Below are positions 7,461-13,943 of a stretch of 17,465 nucleotides of DNA, one piece after another. The stretch lies in contig DIDE01000001.1 in assembly GCA_002417975.1 (NCBI GenBank), positions 1 through 17,465 of the forward strand, given 5' to 3'. This DNA is from Eggerthellaceae bacterium UBA5808. Its GTDB lineage: Bacteria; Actinomycetota; Coriobacteriia; Coriobacteriales; Eggerthellaceae. The position numbers and the translations under genes are program-made. Within the stretch, counting starts at the first letter, position 1; every line of letters begins with the position of its first letter. The notes beneath the pieces were generated by a model. The model worked only from the letters and a program-made list of their open reading frames with translations, ran no database searches and was not told the origin of the DNA.

Positions 7461-8263
7461 AATTGAACCTGTTTGCTTTCTCTATCGTTGAGGTTCCAGA
7501 ACAGGACTTTCCTCTTAATGAGTTCAAAGATTGATTTGATGGCAACGACAACAATAGCCATAAAGATCAGCCCACCAATTACTCGGGGATAATCAGAAAA
7601 ATCTGCATAGTACTGAACAAAGTAGCCAAGGCCCGAATCGGTTGCGAGCATTTCCGCAACGACAAGGAGGATGAACGAGAAGTTCAAGGCCATGTCAGCC
7701 CCGCTCAAAATATGAGAGGCCGCAGCGGGCAAAACCACATAAAACAACTTTTTTGGACCCTTGAGCTCAAGTACGGCGGCATTATCTAAATAGCCTTGTT
7801 CAATTGTTGCTACACCATCAATTGTTCCAGCAAGTATCGGCCAAAAACATCCAAGGAAAATTACGGCAACTGACGACCAATAAAAAGTCGGCATGACCGC
7901 AATAAGATACGGTGTCAAAATCGATGGAGGGATAGGAGCCAAAAAGAAAATGATAGGTTTGGCATTACGCTTTACCGCTGGATGCATTGCGACAAGGAGT
8001 CCAAACAAAACGCCAGTCACAAGAGCAAGTGCAAAACCAGGTATCAATAACCCCATTGAACTTGCAAAACAATCAAACAGCTGATCGCTTGATGCAAGCA
8101 TTTCCTGAGTTACCAAACTTAAACTCGGAAAAAATACCTTGTTGAGAAACCCTGTACCGTCCGTTGCAATAGCATAGCCAACAATAACGACAAGGACAAA
8201 AGCTATGGTCCCCCAATAGTTTTTGAAAAAGCGTTTTAAAAACCCTTGCTTAGTTGTACTCAT
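7457..8263 (-). CDS. NitT/TauT-family ABC transporter permease
   Basis: A 268-aa inner-membrane permease with about six hydrophobic segments, the first near residues 18-33. The binding-protein-dependent transport signature (EAA loop) is at about residues 157-190: GYLDNAAVLELKGPKK followed by LFYVVLPAAASHIL. This loop contacts the ATPase. The family imports small anions such as sulfonates, taurine, nitrate or aromatic acids. An in-frame GTG at 8275 would add four residues, but the ribosome site AAAGGTGG (8272-8279) overlaps that GTG and sits 8 nt before the ATG at 8263, so the ATG is chosen. The stop overlaps the AtuA start (ATGA). The substrate is not determinable from the sequence. Confidence 0.92.
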   Translation of the reverse strand: MSTTKQGFLKRFFKNYWGTIAFVLVVIVGYAIATDGTGFLNKVFFPSLSLVTQEMLASSDQLFDCFASSMGLLIPGFALALVTGVLFGLLVAMHPAVKRNAKPIIFFLAPIPPSILTPYLIAVMPTFYWSSVAVIFLGCFWPILAGTIDGVATIEQGYLDNAAVLELKGPKKLFYVVLPAAASHILSGADMALNFSFILLVVAEMLATDSGLGYFVQYYADFSDYPRVIGGLIFMAIVVVAIKSIFELIKRKVLFWNLNDRESKQVQL

Positions 8264-8271
8264 AGCATGTG

Positions 8272-8279
8272 CCACCTTT
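8272..8279 (-). promoter_or_regulatory. Ribosome binding site deciding the permease start
   Basis: AAAGGTGG overlaps the stop codon of the binding-protein gene and the alternative GTG start at 8275. Spacing to the ATG at 8263 is 8 nt, which favours the shorter permease. Confidence 0.7.
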
Positions 8280-9414
8280 AAGCATTGAGCAAGTTGCTAT
8301 TGTACGAGTCATAGCGTGTCTGAAGTGTATCCAAATATTCAGACATTTCGGGATGTTCTTCTCGTAATTCATTGAGTGCTCTCTGGTACAGATCGATATT
8401 GATATGGTCGGTAACATTAATGTCACCAGCATCGATGTAATTGAGGTCCTTCAATTCTTGCCACATTTTTTCGACGCCATTACTCTTTGGATCGACCCAT
8501 AATTCTTGATGTGTCTCAAATAAAAGTTGCCGTGCCGCATCTTCGTCAATATTGGTATGAGATGCAAACGACGTGACCGCAAAATCAGAATCTTCTTCAA
8601 GAACCTGCTCGGCACGAATCAACGACTTAAGATAAGCAATGGCACGGTCAGGATTCTCACTAAGCCACGATGCATCTGCCACTTGTCTGCAACATACGGC
8701 CGTTGGATCAAGATCATTGGTCCAGCACAGAACCTTAAGTCCTGCTTGCATCGCCCCAATATACGTTGAATTTGTTGCAACACCTACATCAACTTGACCT
8801 GCAATTACTGCTGCAAGAACTTCGGAAGGCTTTTTGAACTCTACAATCTTGAGGTCATTATCCAGATCTATTCCCGCATCTTTCATTGCACCACGCCAAA
8901 TAATATCGGGCGTATACATCCTTGCGGTCCCCACTGTTTTGCCTTTGAACGATTCCGGACCGTTGTATACAAAATCCTGTTGCGCATATACAGGCATTCC
9001 ACCCGAAACATAGCCGCCAAAAATAACGAAATCGGCCCCTTTAGTAACAAACGTTAACGGAGCCGCCGTACCAAAGTTCACGCCCACATCAATCTTTCCC
9101 GCTTGGAGTGCATTGAGCGCGTCAGTTGAATTATCGAAATCAGAGAACTCGGTGGTATAGCCCTCATCTGAATCGAATCCTTTATCAACAGCAATATAAC
9201 CGAAGATATTTCCTGTTCCAGGATTGGTTCCAACCTTAATGCAACCATAGTTTTTGCCCGATGTCCCCGATGTAGATCCCGAAGTAGACGATGACCCTGA
9301 GCAGCCCACAAGTGACGTTGTCGCAAGGGTAAGACCTACCACCCCTAATCCTGCAATAAAGCTACGCCTCGTAAGTAGTGTTGATAGTTGTTCGCTGTTA
9401 GTTGCAGTATTCAT
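8278..9414 (-). CDS. ABC transporter substrate-binding lipoprotein (SsuA/TauA-like) with twin-arginine signal
   Basis: A 378-aa extracytoplasmic binding protein. The N-terminus has a twin-arginine motif TRRSFIAG (R16-R17), a hydrophobic segment (about 19-34) and a lipobox SLVGC with C38, so it should be Tat-exported and lipid-anchored. A Ser/Gly/Thr linker (39-53) leads to an SsuA/NMT1-like domain: KVGTNPGTGNIFGYIAVDKGF, NALQAGKIDVGVNFG, ESFKGKTVGTARMYTP and VLAAVIAGQVDVGVATN. The family binds small organic anions, but the ligand here is unknown. It overlaps the ATPase gene by 17 nt and lies 14 nt before the permease ATG. Its own ribosome site is weak (AAGAGAAAG), so expression probably depends on coupling to the ATPase gene. 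Confidence 0.92.
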   Translation of the reverse strand: MNTATNSEQLSTLLTRRSFIAGLGVVGLTLATTSLVGCSGSSSTSGSTSGTSGKNYGCIKVGTNPGTGNIFGYIAVDKGFDSDEGYTTEFSDFDNSTDALNALQAGKIDVGVNFGTAAPLTFVTKGADFVIFGGYVSGGMPVYAQQDFVYNGPESFKGKTVGTARMYTPDIIWRGAMKDAGIDLDNDLKIVEFKKPSEVLAAVIAGQVDVGVATNSTYIGAMQAGLKVLCWTNDLDPTAVCCRQVADASWLSENPDRAIAYLKSLIRAEQVLEEDSDFAVTSFASHTNIDEDAARQLLFETHQELWVDPKSNGVEKMWQELKDLNYIDAGDINVTDHINIDLYQRALNELREEHPEMSEYLDTLQTRYDSYNSNLLNA

Positions 9415-10195
9415 ATTCTTTAACTTTCTCTTGTGTGTTGTGGGCTAGAGCATCGAGTATGTCTTGCCTGATTGATTTAAAACGTTCGTCATCAAGAATG
9501 TCCTCGTGCGAAAGATGTTCATGCCGCTGAATTTCGCATGAATAAATAACCTTGCTAGGCTTTTGCCCCAGTACAATTATTTTTGTAGCAAGATACAAAG
9601 CTTCGTTTACATCATGTGTTACAAAAACAACCGTTTTTCTGGGTGTCTCGCGTTCCCAAAGATCAATAATTAGATTTTGTAACCGATTCCTTGTAATAGC
9701 ATCAAGTGCTCCAAATGGTTCATCCATCAGCATAATTGATGAATCGAGAGCAAGCGCACGACAAAGTGCACAACGTTGACGCATGCCACCTGATAATTCA
9801 TTTGGGTATTTATCGAAAACGGATTTTTCGAGCCCGACTCTCTCAAAACTTTGTTCAATAAGAGATCTGAGTTCGCCTTTACTTTTGTCCCTAAAGTTTT
9901 GTTTCATAGTAAGAACCATATTCGCACCCGTTGATAACCACGGGTACAAATCGTAATTTTGGAAGACAACGCTTCTATCAAGCCCTGGTCCTTGCACAGG
10001 ATGACCTGCGGTTTTAACGGTGCCAGATTGAGGGAAATCCAGCCCTGCGAGCAGACGCATAAGGGTGCTTTTTCCACATCCGGATTCGCCTAAAATGCAA
10101 AGAAAATCGCCTTGTTGCACGCTAAAAGATAAGTCTTTTAGTATGACCTCTCCTCCATAGGAAAAGGCGACGTCATTAACGTCAATTTCATTCAT
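9398..10195 (-). CDS. NitT/TauT-family ABC transporter ATP-binding protein
   Basis: A 265-aa cytoplasmic ATPase that powers the importer. All motifs are intact: Walker A GESGCGKST (36-44), Q-loop VVFQNYDLYPWLS (Q79), signature LSGGMRQRCAL (134-144), Walker B IMLMDEPFGALDA (154-166; D158, E159) and H-loop VFVTHDVNEAL (H194). It is most similar in pattern to SsuB/TauB. It is the first gene of the leftward five-gene operon, with an AAGGAA ribosome site just upstream of the ATG, and it overlaps the binding-protein gene by 17 nt. A 327-nt regulatory region precedes it. Confidence 0.94.
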   Translation of the reverse strand: MNEIDVNDVAFSYGGEVILKDLSFSVQQGDFLCILGESGCGKSTLMRLLAGLDFPQSGTVKTAGHPVQGPGLDRSVVFQNYDLYPWLSTGANMVLTMKQNFRDKSKGELRSLIEQSFERVGLEKSVFDKYPNELSGGMRQRCALCRALALDSSIMLMDEPFGALDAITRNRLQNLIIDLWERETPRKTVVFVTHDVNEALYLATKIIVLGQKPSKVIYSCEIQRHEHLSHEDILDDERFKSIRQDILDALAHNTQEKVKEYEYCN

Positions 10196-10235
10196 GCATA
10201 TTCCTTACTCCATGCAATGGTTTAGAGCGCAGAAA

Positions 10236-10262
10236 GTTATACAAATGCAGAATTTATTGCAA
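10236..10262 (-). promoter_or_regulatory. Candidate promoter of the ABC-AtuA operon
   Basis: Reading leftward, TTGCAA (10257-10262) and TATAAC (10236-10241) resemble -35 and -10 boxes. Spacing is 15 nt, shorter than ideal; shifting the -35 to TCTTGC (10260-10265) gives 18. It ends about 40 nt before the ATPase start and is flanked upstream by a 19-bp palindrome. No start-site data exist, so this is a prediction. Confidence 0.35.
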
Positions 10263-10302
10263 GAAGACACTATGTATGTGTCTCTTATTCAAATGCAGAA
10301 TT
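10242..10302. repeat. Direct repeat of CAAATGCAGAATT
   Basis: The 13-mer CAAATGCAGAATT occurs at 10242-10254 and again at 10290-10302, 48 nt apart and in the same orientation. The first copy lies between the candidate -10 and -35 boxes. The second lies beyond the 19-bp palindrome. Paired copies on either side suggest binding sites for a regulator, but this is inferred from arrangement only. Confidence 0.4.
10265..10283. promoter_or_regulatory. 19-bp palindrome, candidate operator or activator site
   Basis: Perfect arms AGACAC (10265-10270) and GTGTCT (10278-10283) flank TATGTAT. It abuts the upstream side of the candidate -35 of the ABC operon, where an activator dimer would sit. CTATGTATG, part of this site, recurs at 10330-10338. 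Confidence 0.4.
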
Positions 10303-10314
10303 GTGTACATTGAA

Positions 10315-10331
10315 AGCGTTGATATAACGCT
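10315..10331. promoter_or_regulatory. 17-bp palindrome, candidate regulator site
   Basis: Perfect arms AGCGTT (10315-10320) and AACGCT (10326-10331) surround GATAT. It lies about 120 nt upstream of the ATPase start and 32 nt from the 19-bp palindrome. The function is unknown. Confidence 0.35.
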
Positions 10332-10350
10332 ATGTATGCAGAGTAGCTAG

Positions 10351-10367
10351 ATACGATGTAATCGTAT
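10351..10367. other. 17-bp palindrome ATACGAT-GTA-ATCGTAT
   Basis: Perfect 7-bp arms with a 3-nt centre. On the leftward strand it comes shortly after the CLC terminator. It has no following T-run, so it may be a second transcript hairpin or a further protein-binding site for the ABC operon. Confidence 0.35.
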
Positions 10368-10399
10368 AAAAACATGGTCAGCCGCAGAATTGCCAACCC

Positions 10400-10437
10400 A
10401 AAAAAGCAACGTGCTCATTGTAGCACCGAACCGTTAC
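10400..10437 (-). terminator. Intrinsic terminator of the fdhD-CLC operon
   Basis: On the leftward strand, GTGCT and AGCAC (10411-10426, 6-nt loop) form the upper stem. GTAAC (10433-10437) and GTTGC extend it below a 6-nt one-sided bulge. A run of six T follows directly (10400-10405). It is about 85 nt after the CLC stop. Confidence 0.6.
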
Positions 10438-10522
10438 TAACCGCGTTCATAAATCCGCTCGTTACCCAATGATCAGAGCATCATTCATTATCGTCATAGA
10501 AGTGCCTTGTGCAACGTTCCGA

Positions 10523-11803
10523 TTAGCAATCCTGCGACGTTCCTCTAGCCAGCCAAGATGGCAGAGGGATATCCCATGTCGCGCGATCATAAAAGCTACA
10601 AGAACGTGAAAGAGGAAACGCAACAGCGCAGACAATCACGTATAGAGGCAAAGCAGCCCAGCCAAACCATTCAATTCCCAATGCGATTGCAGCAATAGGA
10701 CAATGAGCGCATGTTGCAAACACTGCAAGCAGACCAAGCGCTGCAAATAGTTGGGGATCGTTGCCCGTAAGAAACGCAAACGAACAGCCTGCCATCGCCC
10801 CTATCGCCATGCAGGGCATAATTTCGCCGTCCTTTATCCCAAACGAAAGACAGGCAATAGTTACCACAGCCTTTAGCGCAAATCCCCAGGAATAAGATGT
10901 AGAACCTTGCAGCGCTGCAGTAATCTGCACATCCCCCGTCCCGCCATAATCTGCAAGTCCCATTGTCAGATAGAGGACAATAACAAGTCCGGCGCCACAC
11001 AGCACACGAACCCATGGACGCTGTATCCATGTATGAGCTACGGTGTGGACAAGGCGTAATAGCAAAACGAAGGCGATACCCACGCACGCTGCGAGCGGGG
11101 CAAATACTGCAGTTGCCCCTACGGTAGGAGCAAGGATAGAGGGAGTAATTGTTAAGCCAAGAGCAGGCTCACCACAACCACGAGCAACAGCATATCCCAA
11201 CAGTGACGCCAAAAGAATCGCAATAACATGGCGCATTTTAATCGGATGATGAGTAGGACGAGCAACTTCGATCACAAACAAAAATGCTGCGATTGGAGCT
11301 CGTAAAAGAGAAGAAAAAGCCGCTGCAGATCCGCAGAGAATTGCCACATCATACCGGTGAATAGTGCCAAAACAGGTAAAATGCGACCGAAGTGCTCCTA
11401 TCGCACATGCAAGGGATGCACCCATTTGTAAGGCTGCTGCCTCTTTGCCAACCGATCCTCCACCAAGCAGCGTCAAAACGCTACACGCAAGAATAGCTGG
11501 AGCAAGCAATAGAGGAATAGGAAGACTCTTTCGTTGGAGGGCAATAACCGAAACAGTCCCCGTAGTAAACGCAAGATGACAAGCTTGATATAGTTTGACT
11601 TCAACTAATCCGATAAGCGGTAAGAAAAAGACAAGCCACTGATGTTCTTGATAACACATCGCAGCTTGATCGGCACAAACGTTGAGCACGACGCTCCCAA
11701 AACCGGCAACCACACCGATTACGGCCGCAATAACGAATAGCGGCACCATATCGAGCGTCGGCATATCTGTATCTTGATTATGTTTCCATGGCAGAGTAAT
11801 CAC
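10523..11803 (-). CDS. CLC-family anion/proton antiporter, resembling the fluoride-exporting (CLC-F) clade
   Basis: A 426-aa integral membrane protein with many hydrophobic helices. CLC signatures are GGGSVGKEAAALQMGAS (residues 114-130) with candidate gating glutamate E121, FGIKDGEIMPCMAIGA (321-336) and AVFATCAHCPIAAIALGIEWFG (360-381). The pattern GGS-GKE-AALQ-G, the K-GE-P segment and PIA...GIE-FG resemble bacterial CLC-F fluoride exporters more than classical chloride exchangers. However, the usual TNTPIA reads AHCPIA, and the first filter segment reads TTGTVSVI. The start is GTG, preceded by GGAG at short spacing (4 nt); an ATG at codon 14 has no ribosome site. It follows fdhD by 18 nt and must be cotranscribed with it. 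No fluoride riboswitch fits in that gap. Confidence 0.82.
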   Translation of the reverse strand: MITLPWKHNQDTDMPTLDMVPLFVIAAVIGVVAGFGSVVLNVCADQAAMCYQEHQWLVFFLPLIGLVEVKLYQACHLAFTTGTVSVIALQRKSLPIPLLLAPAILACSVLTLLGGGSVGKEAAALQMGASLACAIGALRSHFTCFGTIHRYDVAILCGSAAAFSSLLRAPIAAFLFVIEVARPTHHPIKMRHVIAILLASLLGYAVARGCGEPALGLTITPSILAPTVGATAVFAPLAACVGIAFVLLLRLVHTVAHTWIQRPWVRVLCGAGLVIVLYLTMGLADYGGTGDVQITAALQGSTSYSWGFALKAVVTIACLSFGIKDGEIMPCMAIGAMAGCSFAFLTGNDPQLFAALGLLAVFATCAHCPIAAIALGIEWFGWAALPLYVIVCAVAFPLSRSCSFYDRATWDIPLPSWLARGTSQDC

Positions 11804-11821
11804 ACTACTCCGTACGATACA

Positions 11822-12913
11822 TCAATCGATTTTAATACGCTCGGGATGCGTATAGATAGTAAAACGCTCCCCACGCGCAAATGCGCAAAGTGTCACATTT
11901 GCTTCATCGGCATAACCGATAACCGAACTCGTTGGTGCAGACACGGTAGCAATAACGCTCACGCCAAAATGGATAGCCTTATTCACAAGTTCAAGCGCAC
12001 ACCTGCTCGATAAAAAGACAAAACCCGAGAGCGGGTCCATGCGTTCTTTGAGAAGACAGCCGATCAGTTTGTCAAGCGCATTGTGTCGCCCAACATCTTC
12101 GCGAAGCGCTAAAAAGTTTCCTTTGCGATCAACAAATGCTGCCGCATGCGTGGCACCCGTATAGCTTCGCACTTTTTGACGTTGATCAAGTCCACGGGAA
12201 GCTGCCCAGATGGCCTGATACGGGATAGGCTCGCATTCACGAACGTGCGCCATATGAGCAGGATAGTAGCTCGGTAAATTGAACGTCACCATTGAACGTG
12301 AAAATCCTGAGACCGACGACTTACGCAAGGATGATGCCTTAGGACTCAACCCTTTTTGAAGCGTAATATCAACAGCACATGACTCGCGGAGTCGGTCGAC
12401 ATGAATGGCAACAACATCATCAATCGAAGTTATAACTCCCGACGAAAACGCCGCACCTACCGCAAGGTCTTCGAGATCAGCAGGAGTGCACGATAGAACC
12501 GTAAAATAGATGCCATTGAACGAAAGCGCCATCGGAACTTCAAGCGCAACATGCTCGGTTTGACGCTGACGATGCACCGACCCATCCTTGCCATGAGAGA
12601 CGCACAGACAGTCAGGAACTTCGGCATAACCACGGTCGACGCGTGAGTGCACACGTGTCGATGTCGATAGCGGCTGATCAGACAAAGCTGATTGTTCCAG
12701 ACGCTGTTGAGATTCGTATGACGATGGCGAGCCCTCAAAAGAAAACAACGTGTTCGAAAACGCAGGCTCATCCGACATCGGTTGCGTGTCCGATGATGAT
12801 TCATTCGGCACTGACAGAGAATCCGTCGGTGACACAGTGGTGTATGTGTTCCGTTGCGCGTTCTCGAGATTCCCGCTATTCCTTGTACGATCGATCGTCA
12901 TTTCATCATACAT
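11822..12913 (-). CDS. fdhD: Formate dehydrogenase accessory sulfurtransferase FdhD, lacking the CxxC cysteines
   Basis: FdhD passes sulfur from a cysteine desulfurase to the Mo/W-bis-MGD cofactor of formate dehydrogenases. The core (about residues 118-363) is clear: EHVALEVPMALSFNG, DLEDLAVGAAFSSGVI, SYTGATHAAAF, REDVGRHNALDKLIG, GFVFLSSRCALELVNKA and YTHPERI. At the functional CxxC loop (GCGVCG in E. coli, C121 and C124) this protein reads VSGFSR, with S202 and S205. Both codons are TCA on the coding strand. Residues 1-100 are an extra Ser/Thr-rich, probably disordered extension ending near a C102-L-C104 motif. The long start is supported by AGGAGA 6 nt before the ATG. It shares an operon with the CLC gene. 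The fold assignment is firm, but sulfur-transfer activity is in doubt. Confidence 0.93.
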   Translation of the reverse strand: MYDEMTIDRTRNSGNLENAQRNTYTTVSPTDSLSVPNESSSDTQPMSDEPAFSNTLFSFEGSPSSYESQQRLEQSALSDQPLSTSTRVHSRVDRGYAEVPDCLCVSHGKDGSVHRQRQTEHVALEVPMALSFNGIYFTVLSCTPADLEDLAVGAAFSSGVITSIDDVVAIHVDRLRESCAVDITLQKGLSPKASSLRKSSVSGFSRSMVTFNLPSYYPAHMAHVRECEPIPYQAIWAASRGLDQRQKVRSYTGATHAAAFVDRKGNFLALREDVGRHNALDKLIGCLLKERMDPLSGFVFLSSRCALELVNKAIHFGVSVIATVSAPTSSVIGYADEANVTLCAFARGERFTIYTHPERIKID

Positions 12914-12919
12914 GGTTTG

Positions 12920-12925
12920 TCTCCT
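12920..12925 (-). promoter_or_regulatory. Ribosome binding site supporting the long FdhD N-terminus
   Basis: AGGAGA lies 6 nt before the ATG at 12913, the best-placed ribosome site near the gene. It supports translation of the unusual ~100-residue extension. Confidence 0.65.
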
Positions 12926-13045
12926 ACCGCTCTTGTGCTGCTTCGTCTGTTCAAGTGGTTAGATCTGATTCATAACGCCAACGCGGTGCTCGTACCTCTT
13001 TTTTGCTTTCCTTTATGCCGTATTTGTATTACAATAGTGACACAT

Positions 13046-13070
13046 TGACCGTCTATCTATAAGGAGGTCA
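13046..13070 (+). promoter_or_regulatory. Inverted repeat overlapping the antitoxin ribosome site
   Basis: TGACC (13046-13050) and GGTCA (13066-13070) are complementary across 15 nt. The right arm overlaps the ribosome site AAGGAGG (13061-13067), 6 nt before the antitoxin ATG. It could be part of the autoregulatory operator typical of such pairs or a weak hairpin covering the ribosome site. TACAAT at about 13030-13035 is a possible -10 box upstream. Confidence 0.3.
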
Positions 13071-13073
13071 CCT

Positions 13074-13361
13074 ATGGGAAAAGATGCCATTCTACATGTT
13101 CGCATTGATCCCGAGGACAAGACACAGGCGGAAACCATTTATGGCAACATGGGCTCGAGTCTTTCGGAAGCAACACGTGTTTTTGTTAGACAAAGCATCA
13201 TCTCGCATGGCTACCCTTTTCGTCCTACGGTGTCCATCGGCAAAGGTCTTATGAAAGCGCAGGGCCTTTTGCGTGTGTATGCTCATCATGAATTGCGCGA
13301 ATCTGAACGTGAAGCCTGGATACGATCGCTGAGTGATAAATATGCAACGTTTAATCGATGA
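13074..13361 (+). CDS. Type II antitoxin, RelB/DinJ family
   Basis: A 95-aa protein whose N-terminal half is a RelB/DinJ ribbon-helix-helix domain: DAILHVRIDPEDKTQAETIYGNMGSSLSEATRVFVRQSI (described in parts: beta strand ILHVRID, then helix DKTQAETIYGNMG and helix SLSEATRVFVRQ). The RHH part should dimerise and bind the operator. The C-terminal part (about 60-95) should wrap the toxin. The ATG follows a strong AAGGAGG site. It overlaps the PIN toxin gene by 20 nt, the usual antitoxin-first order. The partner is not the RelE/YafQ type that normally accompanies DinJ. Confidence 0.88.
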   Translation: MGKDAILHVRIDPEDKTQAETIYGNMGSSLSEATRVFVRQSIISHGYPFRPTVSIGKGLMKAQGLLRVYAHHELRESEREAWIRSLSDKYATFNR

Positions 13362-13710
13362 AACAGTAATTCTTCGTTACGTACTCGAAGACGACAAACG
13401 CTACTTCAAAGAAGCATGCACAGTTATTTCGACGGGCGAAGCCTATACCTACCCCGAGATCTTTGCCCGAGTTGCCGTATCATTACGTGATGTTTATCGC
13501 GTACCTCGTACTCAAATTGGATATACGCTCGACGAGTTGCTTAACGATATCAATGTCGTCGACGAAGACGTCGTTCGTTATGCTTCGCGCCTCTTCGGAT
13601 CAAGTATGCTCGACTACGTAGACTGTCTTATGGTTGCTCGTAATGCTCTCCGTGGTGAACAAATACTTTCATTCGATAAACCGCTGATGAAGCGAACATT
13701 AATAATGTAA
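13342..13710 (+). CDS. PIN-domain toxin (VapC-like RNase)
   Basis: A 122-aa PIN-domain protein expected to be a Mg-dependent RNase that acts as the toxin. The four acidic positions are recognisable: D6 in RLIDETVILRYVLEDD, E39 in TYPEIFARVAVSL, D91/D94 in MLDYVDCLMVARNAL and D112 in ILSFDKPL. The PIN hallmark DTN is DET here. A GTG at 13333 would add three residues. The ATG at 13342 is preferred because GAG-containing sequence (13331-13335) is better spaced for it, giving a 20-nt overlap with the antitoxin. A strong terminator lies 60 nt downstream, so the pair is a closed two-gene unit. Confidence 0.86.
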   Translation: MQRLIDETVILRYVLEDDKRYFKEACTVISTGEAYTYPEIFARVAVSLRDVYRVPRTQIGYTLDELLNDINVVDEDVVRYASRLFGSSMLDYVDCLMVARNALRGEQILSFDKPLMKRTLIM

Positions 13711-13771
13711 GTAACGCATCAGTGAATTATCGTTTCATGTATACATCAAAGAGAACATCGTATTACGTCAT

Positions 13772-13805
13772 TGCGCATCGGTTTCGCTGATGCGCATATT
13801 TTTTT
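13772..13805 (+). terminator. Strong intrinsic terminator of the toxin-antitoxin operon
   Basis: The 8-bp stem TGCGCATC (13772-13779) and GATGCGCA (13789-13796), with a short loop, is followed by TATTTTTTT (to 13805). It lies 60 nt after the toxin stop. Confidence 0.88.
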
Positions 13806-13873
13806 CCTACGTCCACTGCCATACAAGCAATCGTGCGTGTCCACTCGACTTCCGTCCAACAACTCATCCCCCT

Positions 13874-13904
13874 GTCGAGCCCCTACGTTTCGCAAGGACT
13901 CGAC
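13874..13904. other. Hairpin between the toxin gene and focA
   Basis: GTCGAG (13874-13879) pairs with CTCGAC (13899-13904), with further partial pairing inside. On the leftward strand it is 40 nt after the focA stop, but no T-run follows, so it is at best a weak terminator or a 3' stabilising hairpin. The rest of 13806-13943 shows nothing coding. Confidence 0.35.
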
Positions 13905-13943
13905 AACCGGGACATGCATTCTTACTCAGCTCTTTTACGCTAC

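Noticed and set aside
10671..11087. 138-codon leftward frame inside the CLC gene
   Set aside because: It is a shifted frame of the CLC coding sequence, which has full family motifs.
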